Source: Phytopythium helicoides
Lineage: Eukaryota > Oomycota > Peronosporomycetes > Pythiales > Pythiaceae
Direction of reading: 5' to 3'
Length of the DNA stretch: 64,000 nucleotides
Assembly (NCBI GenBank): GCA_024867545.1
Contig: JANFNE010000046.1
Location: 372,001 to 436,000 of the forward strand
The notes beneath the pieces were generated by a model. The model was not told where the DNA came from and searched no databases. It saw only the letters and a program-made list of their open reading frames with translations. Shown here piece after piece: positions 20,243-31,982 of this stretch. The translations under genes and the position numbers were made by a program. Each line of letters opens with the position of its first letter. Position 1 is the first letter of the stretch.

Positions 20243-21928
20243 TTAGGCGCGCGGGAGGCTCTCGTAGCCGGCACGGCGCTTGCGCTGGATCACGACCACA
20301 GCAGCAGCAATCACACCCACGACGACCACCACCGCAACGGTGATCCCAACCGTGTGACTCGAGCTTGTGCCCTCGAGCTCGCTCCAACCGTCGAGGCACT
20401 TGGTCGTCGCCACCTTCTTGAACCACTTGGCTGCCGGCCGAGGGATGCGGGCGAGGTCCGTCGGCTTTGGTTCGTAGAAATCCGGCGATCCAGTCTGACT
20501 CGTGAAGTTCACGGCGTAGAGACCGAAGTGAGGGCCGTATGAACCCCATTCGTAGTTGTCCATTAGAGACCAGGCTGTGTAGCCGATGACGGGGATCTTC
20601 TCGACCGTGATGGCCTGGTGGACCTGGTCGACGAAGTCCTGGAAGTATTTGAGCTGGTCCATGTTCTCAATTTCGCCGTCTCCGCACCAGCCGTTCTCCG
20701 TGAGGAGGATGTCCACCGTCGGATCGTGGGAATGCACGTACTTGATCATCTTGAGGTACCCAGGGGCGTAGCCGATGAACTGTTGGCAGTAGTTATTGCC
20801 GAACTTGTCGATCTTGCCCTGCATCGACCCGGGCATGAGATGACTGATGTCGAGACCTTCGTCAGCCTGATATCCGTGGATCAACGTGTCGCACGGCGTG
20901 TTCGACGATGGAGAGTTGCAGTCCGTCGCCGCGTACGAGCTGTAGTGGTTCAACATGAAGAGATCGTAGGATCCCTTGAGCATCTGCGACTCCTCCTCCG
21001 TGAACTTGGGGAGGCGGTCGCCCACGATCTCGCGCATGCTTGCGGGGTAGTCGCCAGTGACGATCGGCTCGAGGAACCAACCCATCTCAAAGTCCACGCC
21101 GCGCTTTGCGGCGGCCACGTCCTTGGGGTTCGAGGGGTCGAGGGGGTAATAGTTGTTCGACACGAGCACGATTCCGATGCGTGCCTTGGGGCCAATGACG
21201 CTCTTCGCCTTGAGCTCACGGAAGAGCTTGACAGCCTTGGCGTGCGAGACGAGCAAATTGGTTCCCGCAATGTACGGCTGCGTGCCCGAGCCCGAGTAGC
21301 CAGGAGCATGGCGGCCCAGCGCGTATCCAACTCCAATCATCGTCAGAGGCTCATTGAAGGTCGTCCAGTAGTCGACCTTGTGGCCGTACTCGTTGAAGAT
21401 GAGCGTCGCAAATTCAATGTAGTGGTCCTGGATCTCAGCATTGAGCCAGCCAGGGGGGTCCAGCTGCGTCTGCAGCTCCGACGGCAGGTCCCAGTGGTAC
21501 AGCGTCATGATGGGCTCGATGTTGCTCGCCCGCAGCTCATCGATGAGCGAGTGGTAGAACGCGAGGCCTTCCGGGTTCACCTTCATGCGGCGAGTCGCGG
21601 GGTTCCAGTTCATCACGCGCGACCACGAGATGGAGAAGCGGAATGATTGGTGGCCGTCCTCCTTCATGATGGCGATGTCGCTCTTGTAGCGGTGGTAGAA
21701 GTCGTCGGCCACGTTGCCGCACACGTAGCCCTCCTTGACGCGGCAGAAGTCGTCCCAGATGCTGGGTGTGCGGCCGCCTTCCTTGGCGGCTCCTTCGACT
21801 TGCGCGGCTGCCGTGGCCGTGCCGAACATGAAGGTCTCGGGGAAGCAGCGAGGCTCAGCCGCCTGCGTTGTCGAGACCAGAGCCGTGGCGGCGGCTGCGA
21901 CGGCCGCAACGCACGATAGTAGCCGCAT
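20243..21928 (-). CDS. GH1 beta-glucosidase, membrane-anchored (array gene 10)
   Basis: 561 residues, the shortest complete member. Signal peptide MRLLSCVAAVAAAATALVST, mature start AEPRCFPETFMFG. Acid/base Glu 193, nucleophile Glu 411. The glycone-pocket segment reads ATAAAQVEGAAKEGGR, with Ala in place of the usual Tyr before Gln. The last 35 residues (IAAAVVVIQRKRRAGYESL) are nearly those of genes 6 and 8, and about 45 bases of coding sequence at the 3' end match them closely, while the FTSQTGSPD segment matches genes 1 and 3. This is a third mosaic combination. Its orientation breaks the mirror symmetry of the array. Confidence 0.95.
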   Translation of the reverse strand: MRLLSCVAAVAAAATALVSTTQAAEPRCFPETFMFGTATAAAQVEGAAKEGGRTPSIWDDFCRVKEGYVCGNVADDFYHRYKSDIAIMKEDGHQSFRFSISWSRVMNWNPATRRMKVNPEGLAFYHSLIDELRASNIEPIMTLYHWDLPSELQTQLDPPGWLNAEIQDHYIEFATLIFNEYGHKVDYWTTFNEPLTMIGVGYALGRHAPGYSGSGTQPYIAGTNLLVSHAKAVKLFRELKAKSVIGPKARIGIVLVSNNYYPLDPSNPKDVAAAKRGVDFEMGWFLEPIVTGDYPASMREIVGDRLPKFTEEESQMLKGSYDLFMLNHYSSYAATDCNSPSSNTPCDTLIHGYQADEGLDISHLMPGSMQGKIDKFGNNYCQQFIGYAPGYLKMIKYVHSHDPTVDILLTENGWCGDGEIENMDQLKYFQDFVDQVHQAITVEKIPVIGYTAWSLMDNYEWGSYGPHFGLYAVNFTSQTGSPDFYEPKPTDLARIPRPAAKWFKKVATTKCLDGWSELEGTSSSHTVGITVAVVVVVGVIAAAVVVIQRKRRAGYESLPRA

Positions 21929-22368
21929 GACGGACGCCGAAGGTGAAGGAGTTGCCGGTGATCCCTTTCACGAAGTTTGCGGAATGAGCGCTCTTGAGTG
22001 GCGACCCGCGCAGCGAGATCTAAGCATGCAGATGCTGCCTACGCGCGTGGATAGCAGATGCAGTCGATCGGTGAAACACTCATCGCACAGCCCACGCCAG
22101 ACATTGGGTGGCGCTCGCCATGGTCATCACAGCGCGGTAATTGAAGTAGTGCGCGTTTGCGCATCGCCAGTTCTCCACTCCTTTCACAGTCTGCATCTTC
22201 AACGTACGAAGGCGGCAGTGTCAACCACACATCAACGGCAACTGCCGGATCACACAGCATGACATGAGCACACGTACGTGGTGAACATGAACGTCAAAAT
22301 GGGATGGGATCAGCATGTTGAGTCTCGCCGGCTACTCTGAAACTACTCACTGGCAATGAAATACGAGC
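21929..22368. other. Intergenic between tandem array genes 11 and 10
   Basis: 440 bases of 3' flank and promoter. No gene, RNA or repeat recognised. Confidence 0.5.
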
Positions 22369-24105
22369 CTACAACAGCGGCGCGCGCTCACCACGGGTTC
22401 CGCGGGACTGCAAGAAACGATGGATCGCAAGCCCAATAAGCGTCGCAGCAGCCACAGCGACCGCAACAATGATGACAACTGTCCAAGTGGAGGTACCGTC
22501 GTCCGAGGCCGGCGAGCCCGTAGTCGTAGCACCCGCAGCTGCCGGAGTAGCAGCGCTAGAGTCCGCAGCGGGAAGGCACTTGGTCTTGGCGAGCTGCGAG
22601 AACCAGGGGGCCGACGGACGAGGGATGCGAGCCAAGTCTGTTGGTTTTGGGTCGAAGTAGTCGGGTGAACCCATCTCGTTCGTGAAGTTCACGTAGTACA
22701 GGCCGAAGTGGGGCTGGAACGACCCCCATTCGTAGTTGTCATACAGCGACCACACCGTGTAGCCGATGATGGGGATTCCCTCGGAGACGGCGTTGTACAC
22801 TTGGTCGAGATAGGTCTGGAAGTACCAGAGCTGGTCTGGGTTGTCGACGACGTCGTTGCCGCACCAGCCGTTCTCCGTGAGCAGGATCTCAGCTGACGTG
22901 TCGTACTTGTGGGCCCACTTGATGAACGCCAAGTAGCCTGGAGGATAAGCTGTGAACCAAGGACAATTGTAGTTTCCCTCGCTGTCCTTGTTGGAGCGAC
23001 GGCCGCCCTCCGGCATACGAGAGTCATCGACACCCTTGTCGTGCTCCCACCCTAGCGAGAGCTTGTCGCATGAAGTCTCCGATGTGGGTGAGTCGCAGTC
23101 CGTGACCAGCTTAGAAGCGTAGTGGTTGAGCATGAAGAGGTCGTAGGACCCCTTGAGCAGCGCCGACTCTTCCTCCGAGAAGCGCGGGAGGCGGTTGCCA
23201 AGACGCTGCTTCATGACCTCTGGGTAGTCGCCGGTCACGATCGGCAGGTGGAACCAGCCAAAGTCAAACTGCATGGCACGCTCGGCCGCCTCAACGTCCT
23301 TGGGGTTCGACGGGTCCAGCGGATACGTGTAGTGCGCAACATTGACGATACCGATACGAGCGTCAGCGCGCACCGTACCATTCTCAACAGAGCGCAACTC
23401 GCGGAAGAGCTTGACAGCCTTAGCATGCGACACAAGCAGGTTGTAGCCGACAGTGTATGTGTTAGTGGACGAGCCCGTGAATCCTGGCGGGCGCTCACCA
23501 GTGCCGTAGCCCTGAGTCACGAACGAGTACGGCTCGTTGAACGTGGTCCAGAACTTGACCTTGTGGCCAAACTCGTGGAATGCAAGTGTCGCGAACTCCA
23601 TGTAGTGCTCCTGGATCTCCGAGTTGAGCCACCCAGGCGGCGACAGCTGCGTCTGGAGCTCGGACGGCAGGTCCCAGTGATAGAGCGTCATGATGGGCTC
23701 GACGCGGTTGCGGTTGAGCTCGTCGATGACGTCGTGGTAGTAGGCAATGCCCGCCGGGTTGGGCTTCATGCGGCGCGTGGTGGGGTCCCAGTTCATGAAG
23801 CGCGACCACGAGAGCGAGAAGCGGAAGGACTGGTGGCCGTCGTTCGCCATGAGCGCAACGTCGCTCTTGTAGCGATGGAAGAAGTCATCGGCCACGTTAG
23901 CGCACAGGAATCCGTCTCGCTCGCGGCAGAAGTCATCGTAGATGCTGGGCGTGCGGCCGGCGTCGTGCACGCCGCCCTCGACCTGCGCGGCGGCCGTGGC
24001 CGTGCCGAACATGAAGTTCTCCGGGAAGCAGCGCGGCGCTTCATCTGCCGAGGCGGCCGAGGCCACGGCCGTCACCGCCGCGATCGCGCTGGAGATCCAC
24101 CGCAT
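22369..24105 (-). CDS. GH1 beta-glucosidase, membrane-anchored, dileucine-tail type (array gene 11)
   Basis: 578 residues from the ATG at 24105, which opens a signal peptide (MRWISSAIAAVTAVASAASA). The upstream open frame to 24342 is not GH1-like. Acid/base Glu 191, nucleophile Glu 411. Pocket segment ATAAAQVEGGVHDAGR (Ala for Tyr). About 170 central residues are identical to array gene 4, and the tail ends GTRGERAPLL, also like gene 4, so these two are the outer mirrored pair of the array. Late segments switch: FTNEMGSPDYFDPKPTDLAR is closer to the PKPTD genes than to gene 4. Confidence 0.95.
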   Translation of the reverse strand: MRWISSAIAAVTAVASAASADEAPRCFPENFMFGTATAAAQVEGGVHDAGRTPSIYDDFCRERDGFLCANVADDFFHRYKSDVALMANDGHQSFRFSLSWSRFMNWDPTTRRMKPNPAGIAYYHDVIDELNRNRVEPIMTLYHWDLPSELQTQLSPPGWLNSEIQEHYMEFATLAFHEFGHKVKFWTTFNEPYSFVTQGYGTGERPPGFTGSSTNTYTVGYNLLVSHAKAVKLFRELRSVENGTVRADARIGIVNVAHYTYPLDPSNPKDVEAAERAMQFDFGWFHLPIVTGDYPEVMKQRLGNRLPRFSEEESALLKGSYDLFMLNHYASKLVTDCDSPTSETSCDKLSLGWEHDKGVDDSRMPEGGRRSNKDSEGNYNCPWFTAYPPGYLAFIKWAHKYDTSAEILLTENGWCGNDVVDNPDQLWYFQTYLDQVYNAVSEGIPIIGYTVWSLYDNYEWGSFQPHFGLYYVNFTNEMGSPDYFDPKPTDLARIPRPSAPWFSQLAKTKCLPAADSSAATPAAAGATTTGSPASDDGTSTWTVVIIVAVAVAAATLIGLAIHRFLQSRGTRGERAPLL

Positions 24106-24682
24106 GGCTGGAGGGCTGGTCGGTCTTGCTGCGAGGCTCCAAGTTGTCGAGTGGCAGCTACGGTCGGAAGGGGAGCGGGAGACGAGCAGAACGAGCTTCA
24201 GCAAGCGCAGCGAGCAGCGAGTAGCGCCAGGACGCGGGCGATGCCACTCTGCCTGAGACTCTGGGGCTGCGATACGCTCGGTGATCGGCCGGCGCCTGAG
24301 CCTCAGTCCGATGCGACTGGCAAGTGGATGCGGTGCATTCACAAGCGCTTGCTTGCAGCCCGATCCGAATGCGCAAAAGTACGGGTACGCGCCGTACAGC
24401 CGAGTCCGATGTGATACAAAAGTTCAAGTGTACGTATCATTTGCTTCGTGTACGTCAGCGTTTCTGTTTACTTCAACTTGGACTCGAAAAAAAGTAGGTA
24501 CCTGCTCGAATGATCAGCACCTGCGTCCGCCTTCTCACCGCTCGCGTCCCACCCGCAGCGCTGCTGCTTCGACGCTCCCGTGGCTGGCGACTCGCTTGCT
24601 GATTTCTGAGGCAGCTCCTCTCCATTGCTGCTCCTCTGCGAGCGACAGTCGCACCGCCACCACCACCAGTGGCGCACCCAGT
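24106..24682. other. Intergenic between array genes 12 and 11
   Basis: About 580 bases. ACTTCAACTTGG occurs at about 24,470-24,481, one of several CTTCAAC-type motifs in the window. No gene or RNA recognised. Confidence 0.5.
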
Positions 24683-26536
24683 TCACACGCTCGGCTGCTG
24701 CTGCTGCTGCTCGTCCGCCACGACCAGCAGCGGCCTCGCCTCGCCGTGGCTGTGTGCGCAGCGAGGGTAGGGCAGGCGGCGGCGACGAAGCACATCGCGG
24801 CGCCAGCGCCATGCCACGGCGACCAACACCGTGCCCCCTGCGAGCGCGATGAGGAATGAGCTGAACATGGCGCCGGTGGCAGCCACGGACGAGCGCAGAA
24901 CCCAGCGCCCCACGCCAAGCTGCGCCTGGTTGTGCAGCTGCAGCGGCGTACTCGCCACGGGCGTCAAGTCGAGGCACTTGGATTTGGCGACTTTGCCGTA
25001 CCATGTCGCAGCCGGACGCGGGATGCGAGCGAGCTGGCCCCCCGCTTTCACGACCGCGGCTGAGTCCTCGCTGCTTACAGGGTAGTCCACGTAGTAGAGG
25101 CCGAAGCGCGGCTTGAACGACCCCCATTCGTAGTTGTCGAGTAGGGACCACGCCGTGTAGCCGATAATCGGGATTGCCTCCTCTGTCATGGCGCGATACA
25201 CCTGCTCCAGATAGGACTGGAAGTACCAGAGCTGATCCATGTTTTCTACCTCATCGTTGCCACACCAGCCGTTCTCTGTGAGGAGAATCTCAGCGCTCGG
25301 GTCGTGGAGATGCATCCAGCGGATCGTGTCCAGGTATCCCTGCGGATATCCCGTGAACCAGTTGCAGTTGTAGTTGCCCTCGCGGTCCTTGCTGGACGGA
25401 CGCGACCCAGGCGGCATGCGGGTCTCATCGACTCCGAGGTCGCGCTCCCATCCTAGAGCTTGCTTGTGGCACTTGACATGCGAGTGCGGAGACGTGCAGT
25501 CTGTCACGACCTTGGAGGAGTAGTGATTCAGCATGAAGAGGTCGTACGATCCACGGACAAGCTCTGCCTCGGCAGTCGAGAAGCGAGGCAGACGATCTCC
25601 CGCGCGCTCCCGCATGATCTCAGGGTAGTCTCCCGACACAATCGGCGAGAGGAACCAGCCGAGACCAAAGTGCATCTTCCTGTGCGCGGCAGCAACGTCG
25701 ATCGGATCGGACTCGTTCAACGGGTACCCGAAGTCGGCGTTCAGCACGATGCCAATGCGCGAGGTCGCTGGCAGGATGTTGCTCTCCTCTGTCTTCAGCT
25801 CGCGGAAGCGGCGGACTGCAGCCCCATGAGACAGCAGTACGTGGTGAGCCACCATGTACGTGTTGGTGCCCGAGCGCTTGAAACCCGGAGCATGTGCGCC
25901 TGTGCCGTAACCAGCGGTGGCGAACGTCCAGGGCTCGTTGAACGTGCTCCAGATCGGCACCTTGTTGCCAAACTCGTGGAACGCCAGGTTCGCGTACTCG
26001 ACAAAATGGCCGACAATCTCCGGGTTGAGCCACCCGGGAGGTGAAAGGTCCGTGTGCAGCGCAAGTGGCAAATCCCAGTGATACAGCGTTGCTAGTGGTG
26101 TGATGCCGTTGACCCGCAGCTCGTCGATGAGAGCGTGGTAGAATGCAACTCCCTCGGTGTTGGGCGTCATGCGCTTGGTGGTGGCATCCCACCTCATGAG
26201 TCGCGACCACGAGATGGAAAAGCGGAAGGATGTGAGCCCCGTGGCGACCATCAGCTGCACATCCTGCCGGTAGCGATGAAAGAAGTCGTCGGCCACGTCG
26301 GCACACTCGAGTTTGGGCGACTTCTCTCGGCAGAAGGCGTCCCAAATGCTCGGCTCTCGGCGGCTCTCGTTCCACGCACCCTCGACCTGGTACGCGGCTG
26401 TGGCGGCGCCGAAGAGGAACCCGTCTGGGAAGCACCGCTGGGACTCGCTCGTCAGCAGCGCAGCAGCGTCACCCGCCGACACGCCGACCGCAGTCACCAG
26501 CAGCAGGAGCACGTATAGCAGCATTCGTGGATGCAT
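24683..26536 (-). CDS. GH1 beta-glucosidase, membrane-anchored, most divergent member (array gene 12)
   Basis: 617 residues. Start at 26536 (MHPRMLLYVLLLL); Met5 at 26524 is an equally good signal-peptide start. Acid/base Glu 201 in STFNEP, nucleophile Glu 421. It carries AWNESRREPSIWDAFCREKS near the N-terminus, like gene 7. The membrane helix near 555-575 is followed by a longer cytosolic tail than any sister: a basic stretch, then GEARPLL (an ExxxLL signal), then VVADEQQQQQPSV with a short polyglutamine coded by CAG repeats. It is divergently paired with the PIG-O gene. Confidence 0.95.
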   Translation of the reverse strand: MHPRMLLYVLLLLVTAVGVSAGDAAALLTSESQRCFPDGFLFGAATAAYQVEGAWNESRREPSIWDAFCREKSPKLECADVADDFFHRYRQDVQLMVATGLTSFRFSISWSRLMRWDATTKRMTPNTEGVAFYHALIDELRVNGITPLATLYHWDLPLALHTDLSPPGWLNPEIVGHFVEYANLAFHEFGNKVPIWSTFNEPWTFATAGYGTGAHAPGFKRSGTNTYMVAHHVLLSHGAAVRRFRELKTEESNILPATSRIGIVLNADFGYPLNESDPIDVAAAHRKMHFGLGWFLSPIVSGDYPEIMRERAGDRLPRFSTAEAELVRGSYDLFMLNHYSSKVVTDCTSPHSHVKCHKQALGWERDLGVDETRMPPGSRPSSKDREGNYNCNWFTGYPQGYLDTIRWMHLHDPSAEILLTENGWCGNDEVENMDQLWYFQSYLEQVYRAMTEEAIPIIGYTAWSLLDNYEWGSFKPRFGLYYVDYPVSSEDSAAVVKAGGQLARIPRPAATWYGKVAKSKCLDLTPVASTPLQLHNQAQLGVGRWVLRSSVAATGAMFSSFLIALAGGTVLVAVAWRWRRDVLRRRRLPYPRCAHSHGEARPLLVVADEQQQQQPSV

Positions 26537-26861
26537 CGGGGCCGAGAGTGGCGCAGCGCTTGCAGGTGGCGTCGCGGGGTCTTCTCGCCGCTCTGGCGAT
26601 CGCCGCTCGCCGTCAGCGCCGCAGCTTCAGAACTGCGGTCGTCGGGCGCTGGCCGCTCCGCAGCGCGGCGGTTTCCACGTTTCCCTCGCTCGCCGCCCGA
26701 CGGCCGCAAGCCGCAACGCTCGCGCCCGTTCGCGCCGCCCGCCAGCTCGGCGGCCGCGTCGCCACCGCCCGCCATGGCTGCACCTTCTCGTTGCCTTTCC
26801 TCAAGGGAAGTGATGTATGGGTTACAGGGGGGTTACTCGCCGTATCCGAGGTGGCGACGGC
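26537..26861. other. Divergent promoter region, array gene 12 and PIG-O
   Basis: 325 bases, GC-rich, between two start codons. No gene recognised; probably a shared bidirectional promoter. Confidence 0.5.
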
Positions 26862-29748
26862 ATGAGGTCGCTGCTGCTGCTGCTGCTGGCGCACGCCGCG
26901 GCGCTGCTGCTCTTCACCGCCGGCTTCTTCCTCACGCGCTTCGAGGTGCCCGACGTCAGCAGCTGCCGTGAGCCCCCGGGCGCGCCCGCGCGGCGCCTGC
27001 GCGGCGATAGCAAGCTTCATGGCGGCGGCGCGGCGGCGGCGAGCGCGGAGCCCTCGCCCCGCGACTGCTGGCTGCCCGCGCGCTTCCGCCGCGTGGTGTT
27101 CGTGGTGGTCGACGCGCTGCGCTTCGACTTTGTGCGGACGACGGAGGACCAGGCGACCGAGGCCGCGTACTACCTCGACCGGCTGCCGGTGCTGAACGAG
27201 ACGCTGGCCAGGCGGCCGAGCCACAGCCTGCTGTTCAAGTTCGTGGCCGACCCGCCCACGATGACCATGCAGCGGCTCAAGGGACTCACGACGGGCTCGC
27301 TGCCCACGTTCCTCGACATCAAGGACAACATGGCCAGCAGCAGCGCCATCGCAGAGGACAACCTGCTGCGCCAGATGAGAGCGCAGCGCAGAGGCGTCGT
27401 CTTCATGGGCGACGATACATGGGACGCGCTGTACGGCGAGAGCGACGTCTTCACGCGCAAGTTCGCGTTCGACTCGTTCAACGTCAAGGACCTGGACACG
27501 GTCGACAACGGCGTCAAGCACCACCTATTCCCAGAGCTGAAGCGAGACGACTGGGACCTGCTCATCGCGCACTTCCTTGGCGTCGACCACGTCGGCCACA
27601 CGCACGGACCCAGCAGCGTATTCATGACGCAAAAGCTCAACGAGATGAACGGGGTGTTGGCGGATTTGCTCGAAGCGCTCCCTGACGACGATACGCTGCT
27701 CGCCGTGTTGGGTGACCACGGCATGTCGGCGGACGGGAACCACGGTGGCGCGACCGACGAAGAAACTGGGGCTGCGCTATTCCTCTATTCCAAGAAACCG
27801 CTGGTGGACGAGCGAGTTCGCTCCTACGTTGACCAGTGGGGAGCAGAGGTGCCGCAGGTGGATCTCGTGCCCACGCTGGCGCTGCTCAGCGGGTTGCCAA
27901 TCCCGTTCGGAAACCTCGGAAGTGTCATCCCATCACTCTTCTTCACTCCGCCACCCCTGTCATCTCAAGAAAAGAACCAGCAGCCAGATATCATACTGCT
28001 GGAGTCATTCAAATCCCTCACTGCGGCGCTTCAACTCAACGTGGAGCAAGTTCGAAGGTACCTCTGGACTTACTCGTCGGCCTCGAAACTTCCTGCTCAA
28101 GCGTACGACTCGTTGGAGCGAATTTTGACGGAGATTGCTGATGTTAAGGCTCAGTTGTTAGCAGCCCAGGAAGACGTAGCACTGAGTCTTCAGCTGCACA
28201 AAGAGCTAGACAGCGAAGCAACAGCATTATCTGCGCGAAGCGCTCGCTCTCGGACGCTCGATCTGGACACAGTTCGACTTGTGCAGTATGGCATGGGGGT
28301 TTGCTCTTCTAGCTTGGTCGCTTTTCCTTCTTGTGGCTGAGTGCCGACACATCAGCACACCAGTTTTAAGCGACCAGCTGCATTTCAAAACAGTTGTCCG
28401 AGCAGCAATCGTCGGAGGAGCAGCGTATGCCAGCGCCATTTTCTTGCCTGCTACCCATCCGGTGTTGCAATGGCTCCCATCGTCTCCACTCTCGCGAACA
28501 CAAGCACTGCTGACAGCCACGGTGCTCTCTCAAGTAACAGTGCAAATGATGCAACAGAAAACTAGATTAACACCCCAAGCTTTCACCGCCTCCAAGCGAG
28601 CTAGTTTCATCACTGGCGCCGCTATCGTCGCGTTCGTCGTGATTCTTCTCACGCCCTCGCTCTTCTTTCCAACAGCTACATTGTGTCTGAAGACAAGGTC
28701 ATGAATTTTTTGTCCGAAACGATCGGATTCTTCATGCTGGTTCATACCCGTGCGACAGTCCAAGTTGACTGGACGAGTCAGTGCAGAGGGAGTGTGGGCA
28801 TCCCTAGTGTTCATCCTCACCACGCGGATCGCCAGCTTGATTGACCCACCGAACATCATCCAGTCGACGCCATCGATCCTGCGTACCTACATCCCTCTTG
28901 CCCTTCTGGCTGCGGTTGCTTCGCAGTTCAGTTTCTTTTCAAAGAAACTTGGACTCGAGATTGCAATCTCACGTTGGCTGACTCCGATCTTCGTCGTGGA
29001 GTGCATTGCATGCGCTGTGTACTGGGCAGCGTCACCCATTTCTTCGGCGTTTTGGCGCCTGTGGCTTCCTCGCTCTGTGTACCTGTGCTTTCTTGTGCAC
29101 CTGATCGCTTACTGGTGCCTGTCGTTTGCCAAGGCCCCCGAGTCGCGAGCAAAGACGGTATCTCTCCACCTGACGCTTTTCTGGTTGCTGGTGCCGTGCT
29201 ACATGCTCGTGCTTGGTCCAAAGTCTCCAATCACAGTCACATGCGGAACACTTCAGTATGCCAGCCTTGCCTTGGTCGCCCGGACTTCTGGTATCGATAA
29301 TCGAACATCTACGACTGGAAAAGGAAGAGAGGTCACCTCTCCGTCGTCTGCCTGGGTCGTGCTGTTTGCAAGCGTCTCCTACCAGCTCTTCTTCCTCTCT
29401 GGGCACCAGAATACGTTCACGAGTCTGCAGAACGCCGCCGGCTTCGTGGGCTTCGACGAGTTTCAGTTTTACTTTGCTGGAGCTCTGCTGGGTCTCAACA
29501 CATTCGGCAGCTTCGCTATTGCGCTGCTAGCGCTGCCGTGGGTAGCCAACACCGGTCGATCCAGCGCGCTGCTGTCGTTCGTGGCGGTCTTTGCGCTCTC
29601 GGCGGCCGTGTCGACGGCGTTCGTGGCGCTGCAGCGGCGCCACCTCATGGTCTGGGCCATCTTCGCGCCCAAGTTCATCTTCGACGGTCTCTCGCTGCTG
29701 GTCGTGGACTTCCTGGCGCTGCTTCTGGTGGCTCCGTCCGCACTATAA
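26862..29748 (+). CDS. PIGO: GPI ethanolamine phosphate transferase 3 (PIG-O type), frame-interrupted
   Basis: PIG-O adds ethanolamine phosphate to the third mannose of the GPI anchor in the ER, the group later joined to protein. From Met at 26862 there is an N-terminal helix (residues 3-22), then the lumenal alkaline-phosphatase-like domain: FVVVDALRFDFV (metal site), GDDTWDALYG, AHFLGVDHVGHTHGP and GDHGMSADGNHGG. The rest is a multi-pass membrane region. The frame changes three times. Near 28,175-28,230 a 49-base GT-AG segment or a one-base slip leads into YLREALALGRSIWTQFDL. Near 28,645 one base seems missing, before SHALALLSNSYIVSEDKV. Near 28,780 one base is surplus. These could be small introns, assembly errors or decay. 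Family call is strong; exact exon structure is not. Confidence 0.85.
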
Positions 29749-29884
29749 CGCGTTGAACCTTTTGTCGTAGATGTCTCTCCGATAACTCATAGACGTGTCG
29801 TTTTGGATGTCTCATGTGGCGTACACGAAGCCTTGCAGAGCGCATACCTGCGGCGGCCTCTCCTGCCTGAGAAAGCCTCGCGCC

Positions 29885-31710
<1,826 letters not shown>

Positions 31711-31982
31711 GCAATGGGAGGCATGGCAAGACAGCAAGCCGCGGCGTCGGTGGGAAAATGTATTGTGATTTTATTGTACGGGTGATTGCGCCTATACTTT
31801 GGCGGCTCTATCGGGTCCCATTCTCTCGGGATGTGCGGCGGAGTGGCGGAGTGGCGGACTGGACGGATGGATACGGCACGACGTGTAGACGGACGGACGC
31901 GACGGCACTGGGACGGACGACAAGTATGTAGATGGGCGCTGGCTGTGTCCGGAGCGCGCTGGAAGCTTGAGTTGCGCGTGGC
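31711..31982. other. Intergenic between convergent MYST and PARP-finger genes
   Basis: 272 bases containing short direct GGCGGAGT and GGACGGA repeats (about 31,835-31,920). No gene recognised. Confidence 0.5.

Noticed and set aside
1..26536. Bacterial contamination or recent bacterial transfer of the intronless GH1 genes
   Set aside because: The genes have signal peptides, type I membrane anchors and eukaryotic adaptor motifs, no operon spacing or ribosome-binding sites, and sit directly beside intron-bearing eukaryotic genes. Ancient transfer cannot be judged here.
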